Assembly: GCA_020846005.1 (NCBI GenBank)
Contig: JADLEQ010000054.1
Span: 54,208 to 118,207 of the forward strand
DNA: 64,000 bases
From: Polyangiaceae bacterium
GTDB taxonomy: Bacteria; Myxococcota_A; Polyangia; Polyangiales; Polyangiaceae
Direction of reading: 5' to 3'
The notes under the pieces were generated by a model. That model was not told where the DNA came from and searched no databases. It worked only from the letters and a program-made list of their open reading frames with translations. The first letter of the stretch is position 1, and each line of letters begins with the position of its first letter. Position numbers and translations under genes: made by a program. Shown piece after piece: positions 24,001 through 30,478 of this stretch.

Positions 24001-24709
24001 CGCCGCAGCCTTTGTCGCCGCCCGCGGCGCCGAACTGCGGCTCGTAGATGGAGTGCTGGAACGCCACCCCGAAGACTGGCGGGCCGTCGTTGCAATTCGC
24101 GCACGTCTGCGTCGGGCCGCAGTCGTGCAGCCCCCCGGGCCCCTGGTACGTGCAGCTCGTGCCGTTCGAGTTCAGCGAGCCGCAGCTCTCCTCGAACTCC
24201 TGCGGGAACTGGCACGTCGTGGCGCTCCCGAAGACGAAGCAGTCCTTCGTGCCCTTGCCGCCCCGCCCGAAGTGGGCGCCGCCGCCGCCCGAGTCCTTCA
24301 CCGAGCAGCCGCCGCGGCCCCCCGCGGTGCCGTTCGGCCCCGGCCCGTCGTCGCACAGCTTGCCTTGGTACCCGACTGCCTTCGCGTCGATGCGTGAGCT
24401 CACGTCCACGCGGATCGAGAACGCGCCCGTCGGGTCGAGGCCGGTCGCCACGAGCTCGAGGTTGCCGGTGGCCGCCGGGTTGGTGCCGTCGAAGGTCGCG
24501 ACCTGGAGCTCGCCGCCGTTGCGGATGTCGACGTAGTCGAAGCTGTGGCGACCGCCATATACGCAGCGGCGCCCGCCGCTCTGCACCGTCCCCCCCGGGC
24601 AGGAGGTCGAGGCCGGGTTGGTGCCGTCGATGATGAGCGGCGCGGCGCTCGCCGCGAGGCTCGACAGCGTGACCAGCGCGGCCGCGGCGAACGAGAGTCT
24701 GGACTGCAT
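21089..24709 (-). CDS. Large surface protein: VWA domain, MopE repeats, MYXO-CTERM
   Basis: 1206 aa. The start ATG 24709 has GGGAGGA upstream and gives a good signal peptide (residues 1-23, SLAASAA cut). Residues 24-520 are a Gly/Cys-rich repetitive region resembling a beta-helix, including a GDCQSGQTC-like EGF segment and one CDGYDNDFDGSVDE repeat. A von Willebrand A domain follows with MIDAS DSSGS at residue 534 and TDGAE. Residues 820-1100 have several CNGxDDDCDxLVD repeats. A short Gly-Thr-Gly-Gly-Ala linker (15-bp DNA repeats) precedes a MYXO-CTERM: GGCGCAQPG, a hydrophobic span, then RR. This signal marks proteins anchored and processed at the surface. Confidence 0.9.
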   Translation of the reverse strand: MQSRLSFAAAALVTLSSLAASAAPLIIDGTNPASTSCPGGTVQSGGRRCVYGGRHSFDYVDIRNGGELQVATFDGTNPAATGNLELVATGLDPTGAFSIRVDVSSRIDAKAVGYQGKLCDDGPGPNGTAGGRGGCSVKDSGGGGAHFGRGGKGTKDCFVFGSATTCQFPQEFEESCGSLNSNGTSCTYQGPGGLHDCGPTQTCANCNDGPPVFGVAFQHSIYEPQFGAAGGDKGCGDGFDGALRAGDGGGRVVLVAATATQTGVLRVDGRIIADGARGCSSGNDSAGGGAGGTILLVGDQVTITDTARVTAHGGRGGDAQPKCLPCTGDGDCQSGQTCQTLTEPASGATYRLCGPCNCTPCTSNADCRYPGHTCRNLGGALGNVCATAGGACTPYDVGDDETECAGTQNSGTCDDCGGGGGGGIVTVQSRTKSIDPRAIFDVRGGYGGVCPICAGEAGGGAGELQVDGAFVGEICDGYDNDFDGSVDEDLPDLACPGGATPSCVGGVPADCTYDPATCEVPATDARPRFALVLDSSGSMLNDLQGDPTFGDGSLDFPGLDTNADTGASAGNDSRLYIAKRAVAKVLAAFPENGYALARYYQDAGIARSCQTANWFECAQSCCSYDDPTDNVAPAYPGHYPGNQCVLSDIYPGAGYNHAGATANIQIGWATPSADCINYAGSCGPPRRGAQFLVGFDAPIGRYLSWLDGAETSFVGTTVEGDHCSGGDCELRGTGPTPLAGSLQAAESFLRPVVTCDGARDCRAYSVILLTDGAESCQGDPVAAATALRTAVPGKDILTYVIGFSVTAGERAQLNAIATAGGTNAGTFTGQPDAAFFADDENGLANAIATIIANSQVFETCNDADDDCDSLVDEDFPDKGLACDDGQLGACRGTGTIVCSAGGTGTECVIDHPGASPGTEVCNGLDDDCDGLVDEGLSCSGCVPAPEICNGVDDDCDSLVDSADPELETNEPTVGQSCGTLTPPNDQPPCQLGTNACINGTIRCVGYRGPLAEICNGRDDDCDGVADTFEACPGANRCVEGRCLEPCRSGEFPCAPGFDCTNGFCEPRGCAGVTCDPGQTCVNGLCVFTPDGGGADAGTGGAGPDGGGPDGSPGGGAGTGGAGTGGAGTGGAGTGGAGTGGGAPDGGDGGPVAPYTGDDYWGLATGGGGCGCAQPGGPAPGRYAWGALLALAALVVGRRSGATREAR
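21286..21370. repeat. 15-bp in-frame tandem repeat
   Basis: About five and a half copies of a 15-bp unit (GCCGGTGCCCGCGCC) inside the MYXO-CTERM protein gene. Each unit encodes Gly-Thr-Gly-Gly-Ala on the minus strand, so copy-number change would lengthen a linker without shifting the frame. Confidence 0.85.
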
Positions 24710-24821
24710 CGAGGTCCTCCCGGGACGGAAGCGGACGACGACAGTGTACATGACTCGTCACGACGCGCCGCGGGGGGCGCGACCTCTGGCCGGTCGGCCG
24801 GGAGTGGGGCATGATGCGCGC

Positions 24822-25979
24822 ATGAAGCAGTCGTCGCCCGGTCTCACGATCCTCGGACTCGCCACGCTCGCCGCGGCCCTCGCGTCCGGCTGCGGCTCCG
24901 ATGGCGGTGACCCCCAGGGCGGGACCGGCGGGAGCGCACCCATAGGCCCCGTCGGGTTCGACGAGGCGACGCGGACCGAGCTCGAGGCGACCGGCGTCAC
25001 CAAGTACCTCGGCGCCTTCACACCGTCCCGCGAGGAGACGACCGAAGCGACGACCACCTACTACTTCGAAGCGGACGGCTCGGGCCCCATCTGCATCTGG
25101 GGTAGCCAGTACACGATGAGCAGCCGCGAGGGCGGGAGCGACGGCCTCCTCATCTACCTCGAGGGTGGGGGCGCCTGCTGGAGCGAGCTCTGCGCCGCGA
25201 AGTCGACCGCGACCGTCGGCATCTTGCCGCTCGGGTGGACGGATCCGGACCCGACGCGCAACCCCTTCGGTGACTACGACGTGGTGTTCGCGAGCTACTG
25301 CGACGGCTCGGTCTTCAGCGGAGACAACGAGATCGTCGAGGACGGCGGCGCGAAGGTCCGTTACCATCGGGGGCTACGGAACCTGAGCGCGGCGCTCGAC
25401 ATCGCCAAGCGCAAGTTCCCGTCGCCCTCCCACATCGTGCTGGCCGGCTCGAGCGCGGGCGGCTACGGCACGCTGATCGGCACCGCGCTCGTGCGGCTCG
25501 TGTACCCCGATCAGCGGCTGTTCGTGTTCAACGACGCCGGGATCGGGCTCTCGAACCCCGAGGATCCCGCGATGGTCGACCTCCTGCGGGAAGAGTGGAA
25601 GTTCTCCCAGTTCATCCCCGCGAGCTGCCCGGAGTGCCAGGGCGATCAGCTCACGACGCTGATCGGCTGGGGGCTGGCGGCGGATCGGTCGCTGAAGGTG
25701 GGCGCGTTCAGCTCGTATGGGGACTTCGTGATCGCCGGGACGTTCCTCAAGATGGAGCCCCCCGCCTTCAAGGCGCACCTGTTCGCGCAGACGGACCCGA
25801 TCCACGACGCGAACCCGGCGCGCTTCGGTCGCTACTTCATCACAGGGACCTCGCACACCGCCATCCTGGCCGGGTACTACGACCCGCGCGGCTCGATGCC
25901 GAGCGTCGCCGACTGGGCGAAGGCGATGGTCACCGACGAAACGGGTTGGGGGGACGAGATCGAGCCGGAGGCCGAGTAG
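24822..25979 (+). CDS. Pectin-acetylesterase/Notum-like lipoprotein
   Basis: 385 aa. The lipoprotein signal ends in LASGC (residue 24), with a GGTGGS linker. The alpha/beta-hydrolase domain has LLIYLEGGGACWSEL (oxyanion region), VVFASYCDGSVFSGD, the nucleophile GSSAGGYG near 210, and GTSHTA near 355 as the likely catalytic His; an Asp lies between. This block order is that of the PAE/Notum family of carboxylesterases that remove acyl groups from glycans or lipids. The enzyme is outside the cytoplasm and its substrate is unknown. The gene is divergent from the VWA/MYXO-CTERM gene. Confidence 0.85.
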   Translation: MKQSSPGLTILGLATLAAALASGCGSDGGDPQGGTGGSAPIGPVGFDEATRTELEATGVTKYLGAFTPSREETTEATTTYYFEADGSGPICIWGSQYTMSSREGGSDGLLIYLEGGGACWSELCAAKSTATVGILPLGWTDPDPTRNPFGDYDVVFASYCDGSVFSGDNEIVEDGGAKVRYHRGLRNLSAALDIAKRKFPSPSHIVLAGSSAGGYGTLIGTALVRLVYPDQRLFVFNDAGIGLSNPEDPAMVDLLREEWKFSQFIPASCPECQGDQLTTLIGWGLAADRSLKVGAFSSYGDFVIAGTFLKMEPPAFKAHLFAQTDPIHDANPARFGRYFITGTSHTAILAGYYDPRGSMPSVADWAKAMVTDETGWGDEIEPEAE

Positions 25980-25995
25980 GCCTCGCGGCGGTGCG

Positions 25996-26727
25996 TCACC
26001 GGCGCCGCGCGCTCTCGATCCAGCCCGACATCGCCTGACCGAGCTCCTCGAGCAGGCCGGTGGCCAGCGTCTGCAGATCCGCGGTCGCGAGCGCCAGCTC
26101 CGGCGACGGCCCCGACGTCGGGGCCGCGGCGGCGTGCCGCGCCGTGGCCGCCGGGGCAGCGGCGGCGTGCCGGGCCCGGATGAGCCCCCCCGCCTCGACG
26201 AAGCTCAGCACGATCGGCAGCTCGCCCGCGCTGAACCAGACGCCGTGGCCGCGGCACACGTCGACGACCACGCCGCTCGCGCCCCCAAAATTCTGCCGGT
26301 TCATCACGCTGCGACAAGCGGGGCAGGGGAGGTACCGCACGGGGACGGCGAGCGGGTTCGCGGCCGCCGCGACTCGCGGAGCGACCACCCCGTACGTCTG
26401 CCTCCGCAGGCAGAGGTCCCGCAGCAGCGCGTGCTCGACGAACTGCCCGCCGCAGCGCGCGCAGTCCAGCAGGCGGCCCGGGCCACCCGAGTACGCCGCG
26501 AGCCCGGCGGCGCACTCCGGGCAGTCGAGCCCGCCCGCCTCGCCGATCGGCTCGAGCCCGAGCGCCCGCCCGCACCCGGCGCAGTGGATCGACTCGGGGA
26601 CGTTCCAGTGGAAGCAGTGCGCGCAGCACACCGACGCGATCGGCGCGGCGCAGAACGAGCACGCGCGCGATCGCTCATCGACGGCGCCGCCGCACACGGG
26701 ACACGAGTACGATCGCGGGGAGGTCAC
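25996..26727 (-). CDS. Multi-zinc-ribbon (zf-TFIIB-like) protein
   Basis: 243 aa using the GTG at 26727; a GTG at 26751 would add 8 residues. A -10-like TATGCT lies 6 bases upstream of the GTG. The N-terminal 90 residues have five CxxC pairs (CPVCG, CSFC, CAHC, CAGCG, CPEC) as tandem zinc ribbons. Residues 130-190 match zf-TFIIB: LPCPACRSVMNRQNF, then VVDVCRGHGVWFSAGEL. The rest is helical and Ala-rich. It is a protein of unknown role; such domains occur in regulators and chaperones. It is convergent with the esterase gene with 16 bp between. Confidence 0.8.
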   Translation of the reverse strand: MTSPRSYSCPVCGGAVDERSRACSFCAAPIASVCCAHCFHWNVPESIHCAGCGRALGLEPIGEAGGLDCPECAAGLAAYSGGPGRLLDCARCGGQFVEHALLRDLCLRRQTYGVVAPRVAAAANPLAVPVRYLPCPACRSVMNRQNFGGASGVVVDVCRGHGVWFSAGELPIVLSFVEAGGLIRARHAAAAPAATARHAAAAPTSGPSPELALATADLQTLATGLLEELGQAMSGWIESARRR

Positions 26728-26733
26728 CGGCCC

Positions 26734-26739
26734 AGCATA
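26734..26739 (-). promoter_or_regulatory. -10-like box, leaderless-type start
   Basis: TATGCT on the minus strand, 6 bases before the GTG at 26727. It is the main evidence that this GTG is the start. Confidence 0.4.
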
Positions 26740-26763
26740 GCGCGCCCCCACGCGGCCCCCACC

Positions 26764-27771
26764 TCACGCGGGCGGCGGACGATCGACCGCGGGCACGGCG
26801 GCGGCGAAGCGCTCCGCGAAGTGCTCGGGTGGGCGCCCGGCGGTGAGGTCGAGCGTGAAGCGAGGCACCTCGACGGCGTCGAGCTTGCCGACGAGCTCCG
26901 CCGCCTCGCGGCTCGAGAGCCCGAGGGCCTCGAGCCCGGTGGCGTCGAGCCCCGCCCCCGGCCGCGCGACGACGCCGCCCTCCGGCGTGGGGGCGAGGAG
27001 CGCGCGCAGGGCCTCGAGCTCCATGCGGGAGAGGCGCGCGCCGCACACGTCGTAGTCGATCCACGCCTCGTAGGACAGCGGGGCCACGCGCTCGAGCATC
27101 CCGGCGATCACCCGCCCATAGGCCTGGATCTCCCACTGCGCGTGCGGGTCGACGCGGAGCTCGAGGAAGTGCATCAGGTTGTGGAGATCGATCTTCCAGT
27201 ACCACTGGGTGTAGGTCGAGAGCGGCAGATCAATGCGCGCGAGCTCGCGCGCGACGTCGTTGGCCGTCATCCACTCGTAGGCGCCGCTCGCCTCGGCGCG
27301 GATGCGATCCCAGCGGCGGCGCGCCTCCTCGTACTCGTCGGCGCGCACGGCCTCGCCGCTCCGCCCCTGGTGGTTCTGCCGGCTCTGGCGCTGGAGCTGC
27401 TCCGCGGAGGGGGTGTAGAAGAGCAGCGGCATGAGCGAGTAGCGCCCGCTGTACTCGTTGACGCTCGCCGTCCGGTGGCGGATCCACTGGCGCGCCACGA
27501 ACATCGGCATGCAGCAGTGGAGCTTCACCTCGACCATCTCGCTCGGCGTGGTGTGCAGGTGGCGGCGCAGGTAGCGGACGAGGCCGCGGGTCTGGCTCTG
27601 CTTGCGCGTGCCGTAGCCGTACGAGACGCGGGCGGCGCGCTCGATGCACTCGTCCGTGCCCATGTAGTCGACGAGCGCGACGAAGCCGTGGTCGAGGACG
27701 GGAAAGTAGAGCCCGAGGAGCTCCTCCGCGCCGGGGGAGGTCGGTCGGAGCGTCGTCGTCGGTTCGCTCAT
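26764..27771 (-). CDS. thyX: FAD-dependent thymidylate synthase
   Basis: 335 aa. ThyX makes dTMP from dUMP using methylene-tetrahydrofolate with a flavin. The signature RHRxxSxNEYSxRY is complete as RHRTASVNEYSGRY (residues 98-111), with RQW just upstream and YTQWYWKIDLHNLMHFLELR later. The protein is longer than most ThyX enzymes because of ~80 C-terminal residues. No thyA gene is in the window. The ~200-bp upstream region is shared with the divergent metallo-hydrolase. Confidence 0.95.
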   Translation of the reverse strand: MSEPTTTLRPTSPGAEELLGLYFPVLDHGFVALVDYMGTDECIERAARVSYGYGTRKQSQTRGLVRYLRRHLHTTPSEMVEVKLHCCMPMFVARQWIRHRTASVNEYSGRYSLMPLLFYTPSAEQLQRQSRQNHQGRSGEAVRADEYEEARRRWDRIRAEASGAYEWMTANDVARELARIDLPLSTYTQWYWKIDLHNLMHFLELRVDPHAQWEIQAYGRVIAGMLERVAPLSYEAWIDYDVCGARLSRMELEALRALLAPTPEGGVVARPGAGLDATGLEALGLSSREAAELVGKLDAVEVPRFTLDLTAGRPPEHFAERFAAAVPAVDRPPPA

Positions 27772-27926
27772 CGCGGCCGAGCGGTAGCGCGGCGGGACGC
27801 CGAGGGGAAGGCGCGGCCCCGCGGTGGGCGCGCCGTCCTCGCGCGGCTGCTCCAGGGTGGCGATCCGAAACGGCGCGGTCGCCGCGGCGCCGCGGCGGGA
27901 GCCCTGATTTTGCAGCGACGAGCGCC

Positions 27927-27942
27927 TGGCACGCGCCTCGCA
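27927..27942 (+). promoter_or_regulatory. Candidate sigma-54 (-24/-12) promoter
   Basis: TGGCACG (27927-27933), 4 bases, then TCGCA (27938-27942). The invariant GG and GC are 10 bases apart, as required, and only one -12 base differs from TTGC. It lies 26 bases before the start of the metallo-hydrolase gene and is followed by AAAGGA at 27956-27961 as ribosome-binding site. The downstream gene in the same operon encodes a sigma-54 activator. Confidence 0.6.
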
Positions 27943-27968
27943 ACGCTCCGGCTCGAAAGGACCATCAC

Positions 27969-28826
27969 ATGAGCATCGAGGTACAGTTCTGGGGCGTCCG
28001 TGGCAGCATCGCGTCTCCCGGGCCGGCGACCGCCGGAGTGGGGGGCAACACCAGCACCGTCGAGGTCCGCTGCGGGGATCGGAGCCTCGTGCTCGACGCC
28101 GGGACGGGGCTCCGCGCGCTCGGCGACCGGCTGATGGCGGAGGGGCGGCGAGACGTGGCGCTGCTGCTCAGCCACACCCACTGGGATCACATCCAGGGGC
28201 TGCCGTTCTTCGTCCCGCTGTACGTGCCCGGGTCGCGGCTGGAGATCTGGGGCCCGCGCTTCGGCGAGCGGGCGCTCGCCGACGTCCTCGCCCGCCAGAT
28301 GGAGAGCCCCGTCTTCCCCGTCCGCCTGGACGAGACGGGCGCGGGTCGCGAGCTCCACGAGCTCCGCGGAGGCGAGACCTTCGCGCTGGGCGACGTGACG
28401 GTCCGTACGGCGAAGCTCCACCACCCCGGCGGGGTGCTCGCCTACCGCATCGAGCATGGCGGGCGGGCGATCGTCTACGCGACGGACACCGAGCACTGGG
28501 CGTGTCTGGACCCGAGCCTCGTGGCGCTGGCGCGCGACGCGGATCTCCTCGTCTACGACGCCCAGTACACCGAGGACGAGTACCGGGGCGCGGCCGGCCC
28601 GAGCCGCGTCGGCTGGGGACACTCCACGTGGGAGCAGGGCGTGAAGGTCGCCGACGCGGCGCGCGTCGGGCAGCTCGCGCTCTTCCACCACGATCCCCGG
28701 CGCGACGACGCCGCGGTCGCCGAGCTCGAGCGCCTCGCGGCCGCGCGCCGCCCCGGCACCGTGGCGGCGCGCGAGGGCATGATCTGGCGCTGGGACGCGC
28801 TCCCCGGCGCCGCGCACGCGGCGTGA
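27969..28826 (+). CDS. MBL-fold metallo-hydrolase (GVRGS/GGNTS type)
   Basis: 285 aa. Metallo-beta-lactamase fold with HTHWDH at residues 69-74, HHPGG near 142, a bridging Asp in VYATDTEH and FHHDP near the end. The N-terminal FWGVRGSIASPGP and GGNTSTVEV are the marks of a widespread cytoplasmic group related to RNase Z and cyclic-nucleotide phosphodiesterases; its substrate is not established. It is followed after 10 bp by the sigma-54 activator, and both are downstream of a -24/-12-like sequence. A good AAAGGA ribosome-binding site is present. Confidence 0.88.
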   Translation: MSIEVQFWGVRGSIASPGPATAGVGGNTSTVEVRCGDRSLVLDAGTGLRALGDRLMAEGRRDVALLLSHTHWDHIQGLPFFVPLYVPGSRLEIWGPRFGERALADVLARQMESPVFPVRLDETGAGRELHELRGGETFALGDVTVRTAKLHHPGGVLAYRIEHGGRAIVYATDTEHWACLDPSLVALARDADLLVYDAQYTEDEYRGAAGPSRVGWGHSTWEQGVKVADAARVGQLALFHHDPRRDDAAVAELERLAAARRPGTVAAREGMIWRWDALPGAAHAA

Positions 28827-28836
28827 GGGGGCGCCC

Positions 28837-30435
28837 ATGGAGGATCTCGACGCCACGTTCGCGCTGGTCCGCAGGGCGGCGGCCGCCTCGCCGGAGCCGC
28901 CGCCGCCGCGCCCGTCCCGCGGAGTCCGGTGTACGCTGCCCCGCGCCGTGTCGCGCCTGTCGCTCCTCGTCGACCTCGCGTCCCTCGCGGCGCGCGAGGT
29001 CGATCTCGACGCGCTGCTCCGCACGGCCTGCGAGCGCATGGCCGAGGCGCTCCACGCCGACCGCGCGACGGTGTGGCTGGTGGACGCCGAGCGCCAGGAC
29101 CTGGTCACCCGCGTCGCGCTGCTCCCCGAGGCGGCCGAGCTCCGCCAGCCGCTCGATCGCGGCCTCGCGGGCTGGGTGGCGCGCACGGGCGAGCTGGTCC
29201 GCGTCGACGACGCGTCTGCTGATCCACGCTTCGATCCCACCGCGGACCGCACCACCGGCTACCGGACGAGGAGCGTCCTGGTCGCCGCGTTGCGGGAGGG
29301 GGACTCCGCGCCCGTCCGCGGCGTCGTCCAGCTCTTGAACCGCGTCGACGGCCCGTTCGACGAAGAGGACGCGCGCTACGTGACGGCGCTGGCGCGCGAG
29401 CTCGCGCGCGTCCTCGCGTTCACCACGCTGCGCCCCGCCGTCGAGTCGGAGCCCGGGCTGGTGCTGCGTGGGCCGTTCAACCACGTCGTCGGGCGGAGCG
29501 CCGGCATGGTGCGCGTCTACGAGCGGATCCAGCTCGCAGCGCGGACGGACGCCACCGTGCTCCTCACCGGGGAGACGGGCACCGGCAAGGGGCTCCTCGC
29601 GCGCGCCGTCCATGTCAACTCGGCGAGGCAGGCCGGGCCGCTCGTCACGGTCGACTGCACCACGCTCCCCGCGCAGCTCGTCGAGAGCGAGCTGTTCGGC
29701 CACGAGCGCGGCGCCTACACCGGGGCCGATCGCCGCGTTCGGGGGCGGGTCGAGCTCGCCCACGGCGGCACGCTGTTCATCGACGAGATCGGCGAGCTGC
29801 CGCTCGAGCTGCAGGGCAAGCTGCTGCGGTTCTTGCAGGAGCGCCAGTTCGAGCGCGTCGGAGGCCGCGAGACGCTCGTGGCGGACGCGCGGGTCGTCGC
29901 CGCGACCCACCGCGATCTCGGCGCGCTCGCGCGCGCCGGGCGCTTCCGTGAGGACCTGCTCTATCGCGTGCGCGTCGTCGAGATCGGCGTGCCGGCGCTC
30001 CGCGATCGGGGCGCGGCCGAGATCCTCGCGCTCGCGCGTCACTTCGCCGACGCCTACGCCCGGCGCTACGAGAGACCGCCGCTCGTGTTCGACGAAGCGG
30101 CTACGGCGCGGCTCGTCGCGCACGCGTGGCCCGGCAACGTGCGAGAGCTCGAGCACTGGGTCGAGAGCGCGGTCGTGCTGTCGCCGCGCGGCGAGCTGTC
30201 GCAGAGCCTGCTGCCGCCCGTCGTGGCGCAGGGCGAGGTGCGCGCCGCTCCGGGCCTTGCCGCTGGGGGAGGCGCGGTGGCGCTCCCGCTCGGGCTACCG
30301 CTGGACGCCGCGCTCCGCCGCTACGTGGAGGCGACGCTCGAAGCCGCCCAGGGCAACCGGACGGAGGCGGCGCGGCGCCTCGGCGTCGGACGCAACACGC
30401 TGGCGCGGTGGCTCGGGCGGCGCGCGCCGGGTTGA
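28837..30435 (+). CDS. GAF-AAA+-Fis sigma-54 enhancer-binding protein
   Basis: 532 aa from the ATG at 28837 (GAGGGGG ribosome-binding site); GTG 28948 (residue 38) is an alternative, preceded by TACGCT. GAF sensor domain at residues 38-190. AAA+ domain at 209-435: Walker A GETGTGKG (248-255), the sigma-54 loop GAYTGA (GAFTGA variant), Walker [12 protein letters not shown], and the arginine-finger region FREDLLYR. A Fis-type HTH ends the protein ([21 protein letters not shown]). There is no response-regulator domain, so a small ligand sensed by GAF is expected to control it. It is co-transcribed with the metallo-hydrolase. Confidence 0.93.
   Translation: MEDLDATFALVRRAAAASPEPPPPRPSRGVRCTLPRAVSRLSLLVDLASLAAREVDLDALLRTACERMAEALHADRATVWLVDAERQDLVTRVALLPEAAELRQPLDRGLAGWVARTGELVRVDDASADPRFDPTADRTTGYRTRSVLVAALREGDSAPVRGVVQLLNRVDGPFDEEDARYVTALARELARVLAFTTLRPAVESEPGLVLRGPFNHVVGRSAGMVRVYERIQLAARTDATVLLTGETGTGKGLLARAVHVNSARQAGPLVTVDCTTLPAQLVESELFGHERGAYTGADRRVRGRVELAHGGTLFIDEIGELPLELQGKLLRFLQERQFERVGGRETLVADARVVAATHRDLGALARAGRFREDLLYRVRVVEIGVPALRDRGAAEILALARHFADAYARRYERPPLVFDEAATARLVAHAWPGNVRELEHWVESAVVLSPRGELSQSLLPPVVAQGEVRAAPGLAAGGGAVALPLGLPLDAALRRYVEATLEAAQGNRTEAARRLGVGRNTLARWLGRRAPG
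28932..28937 (+). promoter_or_regulatory. -10-like box within the activator gene
   Basis: TACGCT, 10 bases before an in-frame GTG at 28948. The same box-to-start spacing occurs at other genes in this window, so it may give a shorter product lacking the first 37 residues. Confidence 0.3.
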
Positions 30436-30436
30436 G

Positions 30437-30459
30437 CGGCTCGCCTGGTGCGCGAGCCG
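30437..30459. terminator. Bidirectional hairpin between convergent genes
   Basis: CGGCTCGC (30437-30444), a 7-base loop, GCGAGCCG (30452-30459): a perfect 8-bp stem directly after the activator stop and before the convergent glycosyltransferase stop at 30479. There is no T-run on either side, so efficiency is uncertain. Confidence 0.5.
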
Positions 30460-30478
30460 GGGGGACCCCCGAAGACGC

